The notes: generated by a model not told the origin, from the letters alone. Positions 1 through 4,100 are shown, counted from the stretch's first letter. The stretch: 7,045 nt of DNA from JASSUD01 sp031963365 (GCA_031963365.1 JASSUF010000134.1:1-7045); one strand, 5' to 3'. Numbers and translations are program-made.

Positions 1-50
1 AACTTACGGGAGGACTTGCACCTCCAAGATTGCGCCCATGCTGGGCGCAC
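1..50 (-). mobile_element. 5' end of a group II intron (partial)
   Basis: Read on the minus strand from 50, the sequence begins GTGCG, the conserved 5' end of bacterial group II introns. It then forms a perfect 8-bp hairpin (TGCGCCCA / TGGGCGCA around a 3-nt loop, 31-49) followed by a second hairpin, GGAGG / CCTCC around TGCAAGT (10-26). This arrangement matches the start of domain I in intron RNAs that encode a reverse transcriptase. The rest of the ribozyme and any maturase gene would lie left of the window. The intron would point away from the dinJ-like gene. The identification rests on about 50 nt and remembered family pattern, so an unrelated structured end is possible. Confidence 0.6.
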
Positions 51-84
51 CCATATAAATAGCCATATATTTATATGGTTATTT
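51..84. repeat. AT-rich nested inverted repeats abutting the intron end
   Basis: CCATATAAAT (51-60) and ATTTATATGG (69-78) form a perfect 10-bp inverted repeat that touches the proposed intron boundary at 50. An overlapping alternative pairs 57-69 with 72-84 (12 of 13 bp, 2-nt spacer). Some group II introns insert just after a stem-loop, so this may be part of the insertion target. It may instead be an unrelated hairpin or terminator stem. Confidence 0.5.
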
Positions 85-201
85 AATGAACAAAAATCTC
101 ATCATTAGGCAGAAGAAAGACTGAACTTTTGCTTTGGTAAGAGTCTACAAAACGACCGTTTTTAAGACATTTTTATAAAAGCGAGAAAGAAAATATGTTG
201 T

Positions 202-214
202 GCCACAATGTGGC
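202..214. promoter_or_regulatory. Palindromic operator candidate upstream of the dinJ-like gene
   Basis: GCCACA A TGTGGC is a perfect 6+1+6 palindrome ending 27 nt before the antitoxin start codon. RelB/DinJ antitoxins are ribbon-helix-helix proteins that bind palindromes at their own promoters, so this is a natural candidate for autoregulation. TATATT at 219-224 is a possible -10 box just downstream, but no good -35 box is visible and that start would leave a very short leader. Confidence 0.45.
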
Positions 215-241
215 GCATTATATTTATCGGAGGATAAAATT

Positions 242-505
242 ATGGCTGCAAACGCAATGGTTCGTGCTCGAATTGATGGGCACGTTAAAGAAAAGGCCGC
301 TGCCGTGCTCGCGTCTATAGGATTGACTGTATCGGATGCTTTCCGTCTCTTATTAATTCGTGTTGCCAATGAGGAGGCTTTGCCATTTGAGCCGCTGATT
401 CCAAACGCAATTACTATTGCCGCGATGAGGGAAGCTCGTGAAGGCAAACTTCCCAGCGTTAAAAGCGTTGAAGCATTGATGGATGCGTTGCATGCGGACG
501 ATTGA
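242..505 (+). CDS. RelB/DinJ-family type II antitoxin
   Basis: This 87-aa protein has the RelB/DinJ layout. An N-terminal ribbon-helix-helix DNA-binding segment (about residues 5-45: VRARID, then SIGLTVSDAFRLLL) precedes the characteristic ALPFEPLIPN segment (46-55) and a helical C-terminal tail (AMREAREGK) of the kind that wraps a YafQ/RelE toxin. The ATG at 242 is preferred over upstream in-frame starts because GGAGG lies at 229-233. In this family the protein represses its own operon and neutralises an mRNA-cutting toxin. The toxin frame starts inside this gene (ATG at 492, 14-nt overlap), but that toxin is broken, so this is probably an orphan antitoxin that could still act as a repressor or protect against a related toxin elsewhere. 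Confidence 0.88.
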   Translation: MAANAMVRARIDGHVKEKAAAVLASIGLTVSDAFRLLLIRVANEEALPFEPLIPNAITIAAMREAREGKLPSVKSVEALMDALHADD

Positions 506-755
506 ATGGACGAATCAGTTTAAACGTGACTATAAAAGGGGAGAGTAAGGGTCATCATCGTGCAACGCTAGATGATGATGTAGTGCCGATTATCACGGCG
601 CTAGCCAATGATCAGCCTCTGGCGTCGCGACATCGAGACATGCATTAACTGGCGATTGTCATATCAAGCCTGACCTTATATTGATCTATCAGAAGCCAAA
701 CGACATTTTTTTACGCCTTATACGCCTGGGCTCGCATAGCGAGCTTGGCTTATGA
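492..755 (+). pseudogene. YafQ-type (RelE superfamily) toxin, frameshifted and internally deleted
   Basis: The frame opened at 492 reads MRTIEWTNQFKRDYKR and stops at 546. One extra G in the GGGG run at 538-541 explains this: in the +1 frame the sequence continues ESKGHHRATLDDDV, then PIITALANDQPLASRHRD, typical of YafQ toxins. A second frameshift near 640, equivalent to one lost C, leads into HALTGD, followed at once by CHIKPDLILIYQKPND and RLIRLGSHSELGL, ending TGA 753-755. The family normally has about six residues (WKDHRD-like) between these segments. GATTG at that point fits a deletion between short repeats. YafQ enzymes are ribosome-dependent mRNA endonucleases. With two frameshifts and loss of that stretch, this copy should be dead. 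Confidence 0.85.
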
Positions 756-837
756 GAAAGAGCAAAATGCAATCATTCTTCCTACTCTGATAGAGGACAT
801 GGATATTATTCGCGCAAGGCTGAAGGTTATCGAGGTT

Positions 838-875
838 GGGGTAGACCCAACACTCGTGTCACCAGCCGCCATCTT
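838..875. repeat. Candidate Tn3-family terminal inverted repeat (transposon end)
   Basis: The sequence from 838 begins GGGGTAGACCCAACACT. Tn3-family terminal repeats are about 38 bp, start with GGGG at the outer edge, and lie just beyond the stop codon of tnpA. The transposase remnant here ends at 878, so the spacing fits. The first 16 bp recur exactly inverted at 1029-1044 and nearly exactly inverted at 2795-2810. I see no 5-bp target duplication, and the inner part of the repeat does not match the other copies. Confidence 0.4.
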
Positions 876-877
876 GA

Positions 878-1072
878 TCACAGCAATGCCAATCTAGTAT
901 TCATGTCGAGATCAAACCGGCCATACGGGTTGACGTGCTCCAAAATCAATGGAGTCAAGGCAGCGTAGTCGCGTGGCGTCAGCTTGCCTTGCCAGTTCGG
1001 CTGAGCCAGCACCCTTTGGATTATCAACGTGTTGGGTCTACCCCGATTAGGCAAAAAATCCTTGCCTGCCAT
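878..1072 (-). pseudogene. tnpA: Tn3-family transposase, C-terminal remnant
   Basis: The last ~55 codons of this reading frame match the C-terminus of one branch of Tn3-family DDE transposases: NTLIIQRVLAQPNW, then LTPRDYAALTPLI, then EHVNPYGRFDLDMNTRLAL. Full transposases of this family are near 1000 aa, so well over 90% is missing, including the catalytic acidic residues. The ATG at 1072 is simply the first in-frame start and is unlikely to be used. Homology seems to begin around the NTLII segment (about 1035). It marks a decayed transposon next to the TA genes; Tn3-family elements often carry TA modules as passengers. Confidence 0.72.
1029..1044. repeat. 16-bp inverted copy of the 838-853 motif
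   Basis: GTGTTGGGTCTACCCC is the exact reverse complement of 838-853, giving a 207-bp interval (838-1044) bounded by perfect 16-bp inverted repeats. It overlaps the start of the recognisable transposase homology. A chance 16-bp match in a 7-kb window is unlikely. Confidence 0.6.
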
Positions 1073-1097
1073 ATGCTGGCGTTGCAGGGCTTTTCTA

Positions 1098-1130
1098 TGG
1101 TGCGGTGCATATGGGCCGGCACCAGTTTTT
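1098..1130 (+). terminator. Possible intrinsic terminator
   Basis: TGGTGC-GG (1098-1105) can pair with CC-G-GCACCA (1116-1124, one bulged G), followed by GTTTTT. On the plus strand this has the form of a rho-independent terminator. No intact plus-strand gene lies just upstream, so it may be a relic or chance. Confidence 0.3.
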
Positions 1131-1139
1131 CATTTCAGA

Positions 1140-1373
1140 TCACAGATTTTCATGCTCTGGTGGAAGTTCTATTTCATCTCGAAGTAACGCGTCTGTAGAA
1201 ACATCAAAAATGTCTGCAATAGCAATGACGAATGTAGTCGTTGGAAATTTTTTGCTAGTTTCGAGTTCGGATAGATAGCCGTAGCTATTTAGTCCTAAGA
1301 TTTTCGCTAATCCTTGTAGCGTCATGCCTCGTTGCTCGCGTAAGCGTCGCATTTTTTCACCAAAGCGCTTCAC
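1140..1373 (-). CDS. Small XRE/Cro-CI-family transcriptional regulator
   Basis: This 77-aa protein is little more than one helix-turn-helix domain. RRLREQRGMTLQGLAKILGL (residues 9-28) and YGYLSELETSKKFPTTTFVI (31-50) give the classic XRE helices, and the C-terminus VSTDALLRDEIEL is typical of compact XRE repressors. The start is GTG at 1373 with AGGG about 4 nt upstream; the next Met is at residue 8 and would cut into helix 1. It faces away from the 43-aa/106-aa unit across a 157-nt gap that holds a perfect 11-bp inverted repeat, the expected position for an operator controlling both directions. No partner toxin is visible beside it, so I call it a regulator rather than an antitoxin. Confidence 0.85.
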   Translation of the reverse strand: MKRFGEKMRRLREQRGMTLQGLAKILGLNSYGYLSELETSKKFPTTTFVIAIADIFDVSTDALLRDEIELPPEHENL

Positions 1374-1390
1374 AGTACCCTAATCTTTAA

Positions 1391-1419
1391 TTGACTCTTC
1401 TTAAGTAGCATGCTAAATT
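1391..1419 (+). promoter_or_regulatory. Candidate rightward promoter overlapping the XRE operator
   Basis: TTGACT (1391-1396) matches five of six bases of a -35 box. After a 17-nt spacer comes TAAATT (1414-1419), four of six bases of a -10 box. The -10 lies in the left arm of the inverted repeat at 1414-1440, so a bound repressor would block RNA polymerase. It would drive the 43-aa and 106-aa ORFs. Confidence 0.5.
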
Positions 1420-1440
1420 ATCTCCAATAGAGATAATTTA
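1414..1440. promoter_or_regulatory. Perfect 11+5+11 inverted repeat, probable XRE operator
   Basis: TAAATTATCTC (1414-1424) and GAGATAATTTA (1430-1440) are exact inverted copies around CAATA. The site sits 40 nt upstream of the XRE start and overlaps the candidate -10 for the opposite direction. Dyads of this size are typical of dimeric XRE repressors. That the neighbouring XRE protein binds it is inferred from position. Confidence 0.6.
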
Positions 1441-1465
1441 ATTCTTAAAAGATTTGAAAAAAAGC

Positions 1466-1499
1466 GACTCTACATAGTGCGCTAACACTATGCAGAGTC
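1466..1499 (+). promoter_or_regulatory. Strong leader hairpin upstream of the 43-aa ORF
   Basis: GACTCTACATAGTG (1466-1479) pairs with CACTATGCAGAGTC (1486-1499), 13 of 14 positions, around a 6-nt loop. No U-tract follows, so it is not a standard terminator. Just after it, CACCT (1511-1515) can pair with AGGTG (1522-1526), which is the Shine-Dalgarno sequence of the small ORF. The region could be a structured leader or a second protein-binding dyad. Confidence 0.45.
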
Positions 1500-1530
1500 T
1501 AACCACAGTCCACCTAACTGGAGGTGAATC

Positions 1531-1662
1531 ATGGCTAGCCCTAATCATAAGGCACACGAGCTACTGCATGCCACTTTTATAAAACGATCTTTCTCATATC
1601 ATCAGCGTAATAGAAGCAAAAATCAGCATTGCATTCACGATAGGAGGAATTGCCATGACTGA
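1531..1662 (+). CDS. Small ORF (43 aa), possible leader peptide
   Basis: This frame opens with ATG at 1531, six nt after a strong ribosome site (GGAGGTG, 1520-1526), and ends TGA at 1660-1662, overlapping the start of the 106-aa gene by 8 nt. The peptide is basic and His-rich (MASPNHKAHELL..., FSYHQRNRSKNQH) with no domain I recognise. The overlap and a second Shine-Dalgarno inside its 3' end suggest translational coupling to the next gene. It may be a real small protein, a leader peptide, or the fused remnant of a deleted gene. Confidence 0.45.
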   Translation: MASPNHKAHELLHATFIKRSFSYHQRNRSKNQHCIHDRRNCHD

Positions 1663-1975
1663 TCTGAATGCTTCTACTGATCGCGGACATAGCTATACCG
1701 ATGCGAATCCTCTCGAATTTGAGTGCAGTATTTTTAATGTTGATATTTGTGCCGCTGCGAACAAGGCAGGTCTGGACTTTATTATCGACGATCTGGAAGA
1801 CGCGGCTAAAATCATTGCAGGGCTTGGAATGCTCTGCAAACTGGCACGTAACAATCAAGATTTGGCGAGTGGCGCCTCAGAAGAAGAAAGAAGGCCGCTT
1901 TCACTAACAACGATGGAGTACCTATTCAATTTGGGGGAAGTAGCCGCTCGGCGCTTTCTCTCTGAGATTAAATGA
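1655..1975 (+). CDS. Uncharacterised 106-aa protein
   Basis: I do not recognise this protein with confidence. The start ATG at 1655 has an excellent ribosome site (AGGAGG, 1642-1647). It is acidic and soluble, with no signal peptide or membrane segment. Visible features are a polar N-terminus, a central helical stretch (IIDDLEDAAKIIAGLGMLCK, about 43-62), a Glu/Arg-rich linker (GASEEERRP) and a conserved-looking C-terminal helix (TTMEYLFNLGEVAARRFLSE). The general shape recalls small Pseudomonas DUF3077/DUF6124-type proteins, but this resemblance is weak. It follows the 43-aa ORF in what looks like an XRE-controlled unit. The last ~35 residues recur at 3107-3217 as a detached gene fragment, so the family is present at least twice here. 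Confidence 0.75.
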   Translation: MTDLNASTDRGHSYTDANPLEFECSIFNVDICAAANKAGLDFIIDDLEDAAKIIAGLGMLCKLARNNQDLASGASEEERRPLSLTTMEYLFNLGEVAARRFLSEIK

Positions 1976-1983
1976 TGGCTTAG

Positions 1984-2004
1984 TTATTTCAGGTAATGAA
2001 ATAA
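1984..2004. promoter_or_regulatory. Inverted repeat upstream of the DUF4160 gene, operator candidate
   Basis: TTATTTCA (1984-1991) and TGAAATAA (1997-2004) are perfect inverted 8-mers with a 5-nt spacer, ending 29 nt before the ATG of the DUF4160 gene. Position and form suit an autoregulatory operator of a TA-type operon. The same 5-nt spacer occurs in the XRE dyad at 1414-1440, although the arms differ. Confidence 0.4.
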
Positions 2005-2033
2005 TAACCAAAGCTGATTGGGTTTTTGATAAT

Positions 2034-2282
2034 ATGCCAACTGTACTAAACGTTTTCGGGTTACGTGTGACGATTTACCCAAATGATCATCGTCCAGCCC
2101 ACGTACATATTATTGGCAATGGCTGTGAGGCGGTGTTTAACCTGCATTGCCCAAAAGGGCCACCCGAATTGCGTGAGAACTATGGTTTCCCGCACAAGAA
2201 CTTAGAGAAAATTGCCACGGAACTTTTTAATAACCTCACTTTGCTATGTAAAGAATGGAGGCGAATTCATGAAGATTTCTAA
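2034..2282 (+). CDS. DUF4160 domain protein (candidate toxin partner)
   Basis: The 82-aa protein fits DUF4160. It opens MPTVLNVFGLRVTIYPNDH, has the hallmark PAHVHI (residues 21-26), then an EAVFNL strand (32-37) and a helical C-terminus ending in an acidic/aromatic tail. Length is normal for the family. The biochemical role of DUF4160 proteins is not established to my knowledge. They are often encoded next to DUF2442 proteins, and the pair is treated as TA-like because of size, coupling and mobile context. The stop overlaps the DUF2442 start by 14 nt. There is no strong Shine-Dalgarno before ATG 2034, so the start is supported mainly by the conserved MPT(V/I)L opening. Confidence 0.82.
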   Translation: MPTVLNVFGLRVTIYPNDHRPAHVHIIGNGCEAVFNLHCPKGPPELRENYGFPHKNLEKIATELFNNLTLLCKEWRRIHEDF

Positions 2283-2706
2283 TGAAGCTTTTGAAGCAGC
2301 TAATCGCCGTGCTATTGAGAAGAAAGAAGCCTTTCCAAGCGCCGTATCTGTTCATTATGATCAGCGTGTTTCTCGTGTGGTAATCGCACTGAACACTGGA
2401 ATCGAACTGGCTTTTTCTCCACATGATGCACAGGGCTTGGAAAATGTGCACCCTAGAGATTTGATAGATGCTGAAGTTACTCCTTCTGGACTAGGCGTAT
2501 ATTTCCCTCGTCTTGATACAGATTTATATATCCCAGCACTTCTGGAAGGCTTTCTTGGGTCTAAGCGATGGATGGCTGCCGAGATGGGGAAAAAAGGAGG
2601 GAAAGTGTTGTCTGAAAAGAAAGCCATCGCTGCTCGTCAGAATGGAAAGCTTGGAGGACGGCCGAAAAAGCCGAAGGGATTTGGCGTTATCCCATGCATT
2701 CCTTAA
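2269..2706 (+). CDS. DUF2442 domain protein (candidate antitoxin partner)
   Basis: This 145-aa protein carries a DUF2442 core. AVSVHYDQRVSRVVIALNTG (25-44) gives the leading strands, then ELAFSPHDAQGLENVHPRDL, then the signature VTPSGLGVYFPRLDTDLYIP (70-89) and LLEGFLGSKRWM (91-102). A basic Gly/Lys/Arg tail with repeated GG motifs (GKKGG, GKLGGRPKK, 107-134) looks suited to nucleic-acid binding. ATG 2269 is chosen because GGAGG at 2256-2260 is well placed and the frame overlaps the upstream DUF4160 gene, implying translational coupling; a start at 2212 would lie deep inside that gene. The order DUF4160 then DUF2442 is the usual one. Antitoxin or regulatory function is an inference from organisation. 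Confidence 0.85.
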   Translation: MKISNEAFEAANRRAIEKKEAFPSAVSVHYDQRVSRVVIALNTGIELAFSPHDAQGLENVHPRDLIDAEVTPSGLGVYFPRLDTDLYIPALLEGFLGSKRWMAAEMGKKGGKVLSEKKAIAARQNGKLGGRPKKPKGFGVIPCIP

Positions 2707-2711
2707 AACAG

Positions 2712-2759
2712 AACAGTGGGGGGCGATGAATGTCGTGATTAACTTTGCCTCCCACTGTT
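2712..2759. repeat. 13-bp stem inverted repeat after the DUF2442 gene
   Basis: AACAGTGGGGGGC (2712-2724) can pair completely with GCCTCCCACTGTT (2747-2759) if one G-U is allowed, leaving a 22-nt loop. It begins 5 nt after the DUF2442 stop. There is no U-tract, so it is a weak terminator candidate at best; mRNA 3'-end protection or a remnant mobile-element end are alternatives. Confidence 0.45.
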
Positions 2760-2794
2760 ACGCATTACACAAAATGAATTAGCTAGCCGCTAGC

Positions 2795-2811
2795 AGTGTT
2801 GGGTCTAACCA
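2795..2811. repeat. Third copy (inverted) of the transposon-end-like motif
   Basis: AGTGTTGGGTCTAACC (2795-2810) is the reverse complement of 839-854 at 15 of 16 positions, and extending to 20 bp gives 17 matches. It lies just upstream of the orphan HigA-type gene, where a HigB toxin gene would normally end. It could be the opposite end of an element starting at 838. Confidence 0.5.
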
Positions 2812-2816
2812 AAGAC

Positions 2817-3149
2817 ATGAAAAAGCGCATGATTGAAGATATCGAGATCGAAACTGGCTCGGGTAACGTTTTCGCTGATCTTGACTTGCAAGATGCCGAA
2901 AAGCTAAAAATCAAGTCTGGCCTTGTAATTGAAATTACTCGTGCTGTGCGTCGCCTCGGCCTAACCCAAGAAGAGGCTGGTCGGCGCATGGGTATCCCTC
3001 AACCGAAAGTATCAGGCATGATACGTGGCGACTTTTCTAACCTTTCCGAGCGCAAGCTAATGGGATGCCTAAACCGACTCGGGTACGATATTGAGATCAA
3101 GATACGGCCAGCGGAGCGTCAGAAGAGGATCCACCGCTTTCAATTGTGA
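2817..3149 (+). CDS. HigA-type XRE antitoxin, 3' end replaced
   Basis: This protein (110 aa from ATG 2817) matches the compact HigA/COG5606-type antitoxins. An N-terminal ETGSGNVFADLDLQDAEKLK segment (12-31) is followed by a helix-turn-helix (LTQEEAGRRMGIPQPKVSGM, 49-68) and FSNLSERKLMGCLNRLGYDI. Family members usually continue past the (V/I)RPA motif with a short tail; here IKIRPA is followed by ERQKRIHRFQL, which is an out-of-frame reading of a different gene, so the last ~10 residues are foreign. A GTG at 2796 would add seven residues but lies in the repeat at 2795-2811. The usual HigB toxin gene upstream is absent. The DNA-binding core is complete, so it may still bind DNA. Confidence 0.75.
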   Translation: MKKRMIEDIEIETGSGNVFADLDLQDAEKLKIKSGLVIEITRAVRRLGLTQEEAGRRMGIPQPKVSGMIRGDFSNLSERKLMGCLNRLGYDIEIKIRPAERQKRIHRFQL

Positions 3150-3217
3150 CGATGGAGTATTTGCTTAATTTAGGGGAAGTGGCTGCTCGGCGCTTTATTG
3201 CTGAGGTTGAATCATAA
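3107..3217 (+). pseudogene. 3' fragment of a second copy of the 106-aa gene
   Basis: From 3107, in a frame different from the overlapping higA-like gene, the sequence reads ASGASEEDPPLSIVTMEYLL then NLGEVAARRFIAEVES, ending TAA 3215-3217. This aligns with residues ~71-106 of the 1655-1975 protein (ASGASEEERRPLSLTTMEYL, then FNLGEVAARRFLSEIK). Nucleotides differ at many third positions, so it is a diverged paralogue rather than a recent duplicate. Only the 3' third is present. The junction with the higA-like gene falls at about 3105-3112, where the GGCCAGCG sequence serves both readings. A start at ATG 3152 without a ribosome site is improbable, so I treat it as a fragment. Confidence 0.82.
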
Positions 3218-3226
3218 CGTTATGAT
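3211..3226. repeat. Perfect 16-bp palindrome spanning the fragment's stop codon
   Basis: ATCATAAC followed directly by GTTATGAT is a perfect spacer-less palindrome that includes the TAA at 3215-3217. It may be a protein-binding dyad or a recombination landmark; nothing in the sequence decides between these. Confidence 0.5.
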
Positions 3227-3249
3227 CAATTTAGGCTAGAACACAATAT

Positions 3250-3288
3250 ATCCCTGCAGCGCTATCACATGGCATGCAGGGATTTTTT
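3250..3288 (+). terminator. Rho-independent terminator
   Basis: ATCCCTGCA (3250-3258) pairs perfectly with TGCAGGGAT (3275-3283), followed by six T (3283-3288). This has textbook intrinsic-terminator form on the plus strand and would end transcription coming through the higA-like gene and the 106-aa gene fragment. On the minus strand there is no T-run, so it is not expected to terminate the brnTA operon. Confidence 0.75.
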
Positions 3289-3333
3289 CAACATGTGGTC
3301 ATTAACACATTAAAGCGTTTAGCTAAGTCAGTA

Positions 3334-3648
3334 TTAAATACTTTTATGAAGAATCATATACTCTCGTAGGGCTGCATTGATGCGGCTTTGATAGCGTTTA
3401 CCTGTGCATTTGAAGAAATTTATTACGTCTGCATCTAGTCGTAATGTCACTTGCTGCTTATTTTCATTAGAAATTAAGGCACCAGGCTGTGACCACATAA
3501 CCCCTTTAGGACTCTGTGGAATATCGCTGAAATCAATATCTTGATCTTGCATTCTCATTAAGCGTTCTTTAGTTGCTGCGCTCAATGTAGGTGGATTTTT
3601 AGGGTCAAGAGTAAATTTAACGGTTTTTCCAATATTCTTTTCGTTCAT
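3334..3648 (-). CDS. brnA: BrnA-family antitoxin
   Basis: The 104-aa product ends in a ribbon-helix-helix-like domain (KQQVTLRLDADVINFFKCTG, 64-83, then KRYQSRINAALREYM), the hallmark of BrnA antitoxins. The segment before it, MRMQDQDIDFSDIPQ, matches the Asp-rich linker usual in this family. It is encoded directly after brnT, with a 32-nt overlap, the standard toxin-first order of brnTA. By family knowledge, BrnA binds and blocks BrnT and, as a complex, represses the shared promoter. The start at 3648 has only a weak ribosome site, consistent with translational coupling to brnT. Confidence 0.88.
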   Translation of the reverse strand: MNEKNIGKTVKFTLDPKNPPTLSAATKERLMRMQDQDIDFSDIPQSPKGVMWSQPGALISNENKQQVTLRLDADVINFFKCTGKRYQSRINAALREYMILHKSI

Positions 3649-3889
3649 GAGCTTCTGCCTTTCTTGCTGAGATCATCCTAATGAACTCGCTGCGCATGGT
3701 ATAGACCGCCACTAACTCAAAGTTATCTACTAAACCTATAGTAAGCCAACGATCTTCCAGATGTTCCTCTTGACCATCATGCCGTTCGATGCGGAATGGA
3801 TCTAGAAATAAAGCGACGGCTTCGCTAGATTTGAAGCCATGCTTACGTTGGTTGGCCTTGTCTTTGCGTTCGGCCCATTCAAATTCCAT
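3617..3889 (-). CDS. brnT: BrnT-family ribonuclease toxin
   Basis: This 90-aa protein has the full BrnT (DUF497) pattern: MEFEWAERKDKANQRKHG at the N-terminus, ALFLDPFRIERHDGQ, RWLTIGLVDNFELVAVYT (48-65), then RMISARKAEAHERKEYW (71-87). The ISARKA motif near the C-terminus is diagnostic. BrnT has a RelE-like fold and cuts RNA, arresting translation. Length is typical and I see no frameshift or missing segment, so the module looks intact. It is first in the operon, with a dyad operator candidate 11 nt upstream of its start (3900-3913). Confidence 0.9.
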   Translation of the reverse strand: MEFEWAERKDKANQRKHGFKSSEAVALFLDPFRIERHDGQEEHLEDRWLTIGLVDNFELVAVYTMRSEFIRMISARKAEAHERKEYWKNR

Positions 3890-3899
3890 AATTCATAGT

Positions 3900-3913
3900 A
3901 CTACATTTGTAGT
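3900..3913. promoter_or_regulatory. Operator candidate upstream of brnTA
   Basis: ACTACA TT TGTAGT is a perfect 6+2+6 palindrome located 11-24 nt upstream of the brnT start. A second AT-rich dyad (ATTAAAA / TTTTAAT, 5-nt spacer, 3917-3935) lies just beyond it. brnTA operons are autoregulated through binding of the BrnA-containing complex to the promoter, so one of these is the likely site. Confidence 0.5.
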
Positions 3914-4100
3914 TACATTAAAAGTTATTTTTAATAGGCCATTACAATCCTTTCAAAAAGCTTAGCGTACTTTAATTTCCATTTCGTCAAACGACCATTT
4001 TTACGAATCAGAGTGTTGTGTGGATGCATAGGTGCAGCTCGAATGGAGATTTAAAATTTTTCATGCAAAACGCAAGCAGGATGGACCAACCCTGACCAAA

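Noticed and set aside
145..447. 100-aa minus-strand ORF
   Set aside because: It lies antisense to the convincing DinJ/RelB gene, has no ribosome site or recognisable domain, and is a shadow frame.
935..1198. 87-aa plus-strand ORF
   Set aside because: It runs antisense across the Tn3 transposase remnant and the end of the XRE gene, both of which have family-level support on the other strand.
2212..2706. Longer 164-aa start for the DUF2442 protein
   Set aside because: It would add 19 residues read from inside the DUF4160 gene. The ATG at 2269 has a good Shine-Dalgarno (GGAGG) and the usual overlap.
845..2804. Integron attC sites, because ACCCAAC (RYYYAAC) and GTTGGGT (GTTRRRY) occur in the repeated motif
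   Set aside because: These core-like heptamers lie back to back within one short repeat, not 50-130 nt apart with paired L boxes, and no cassette-like spacing emerges. Transposon-end remnants explain them better.
151..4005. Similar segments AAACGACCGTTTTTA (about 150) and AAACGACCATTTTTA (about 3985)
   Set aside because: A match of this length with mismatches between AT-rich segments is expected about once by chance in a window this size, and no shared context supports a repeat.
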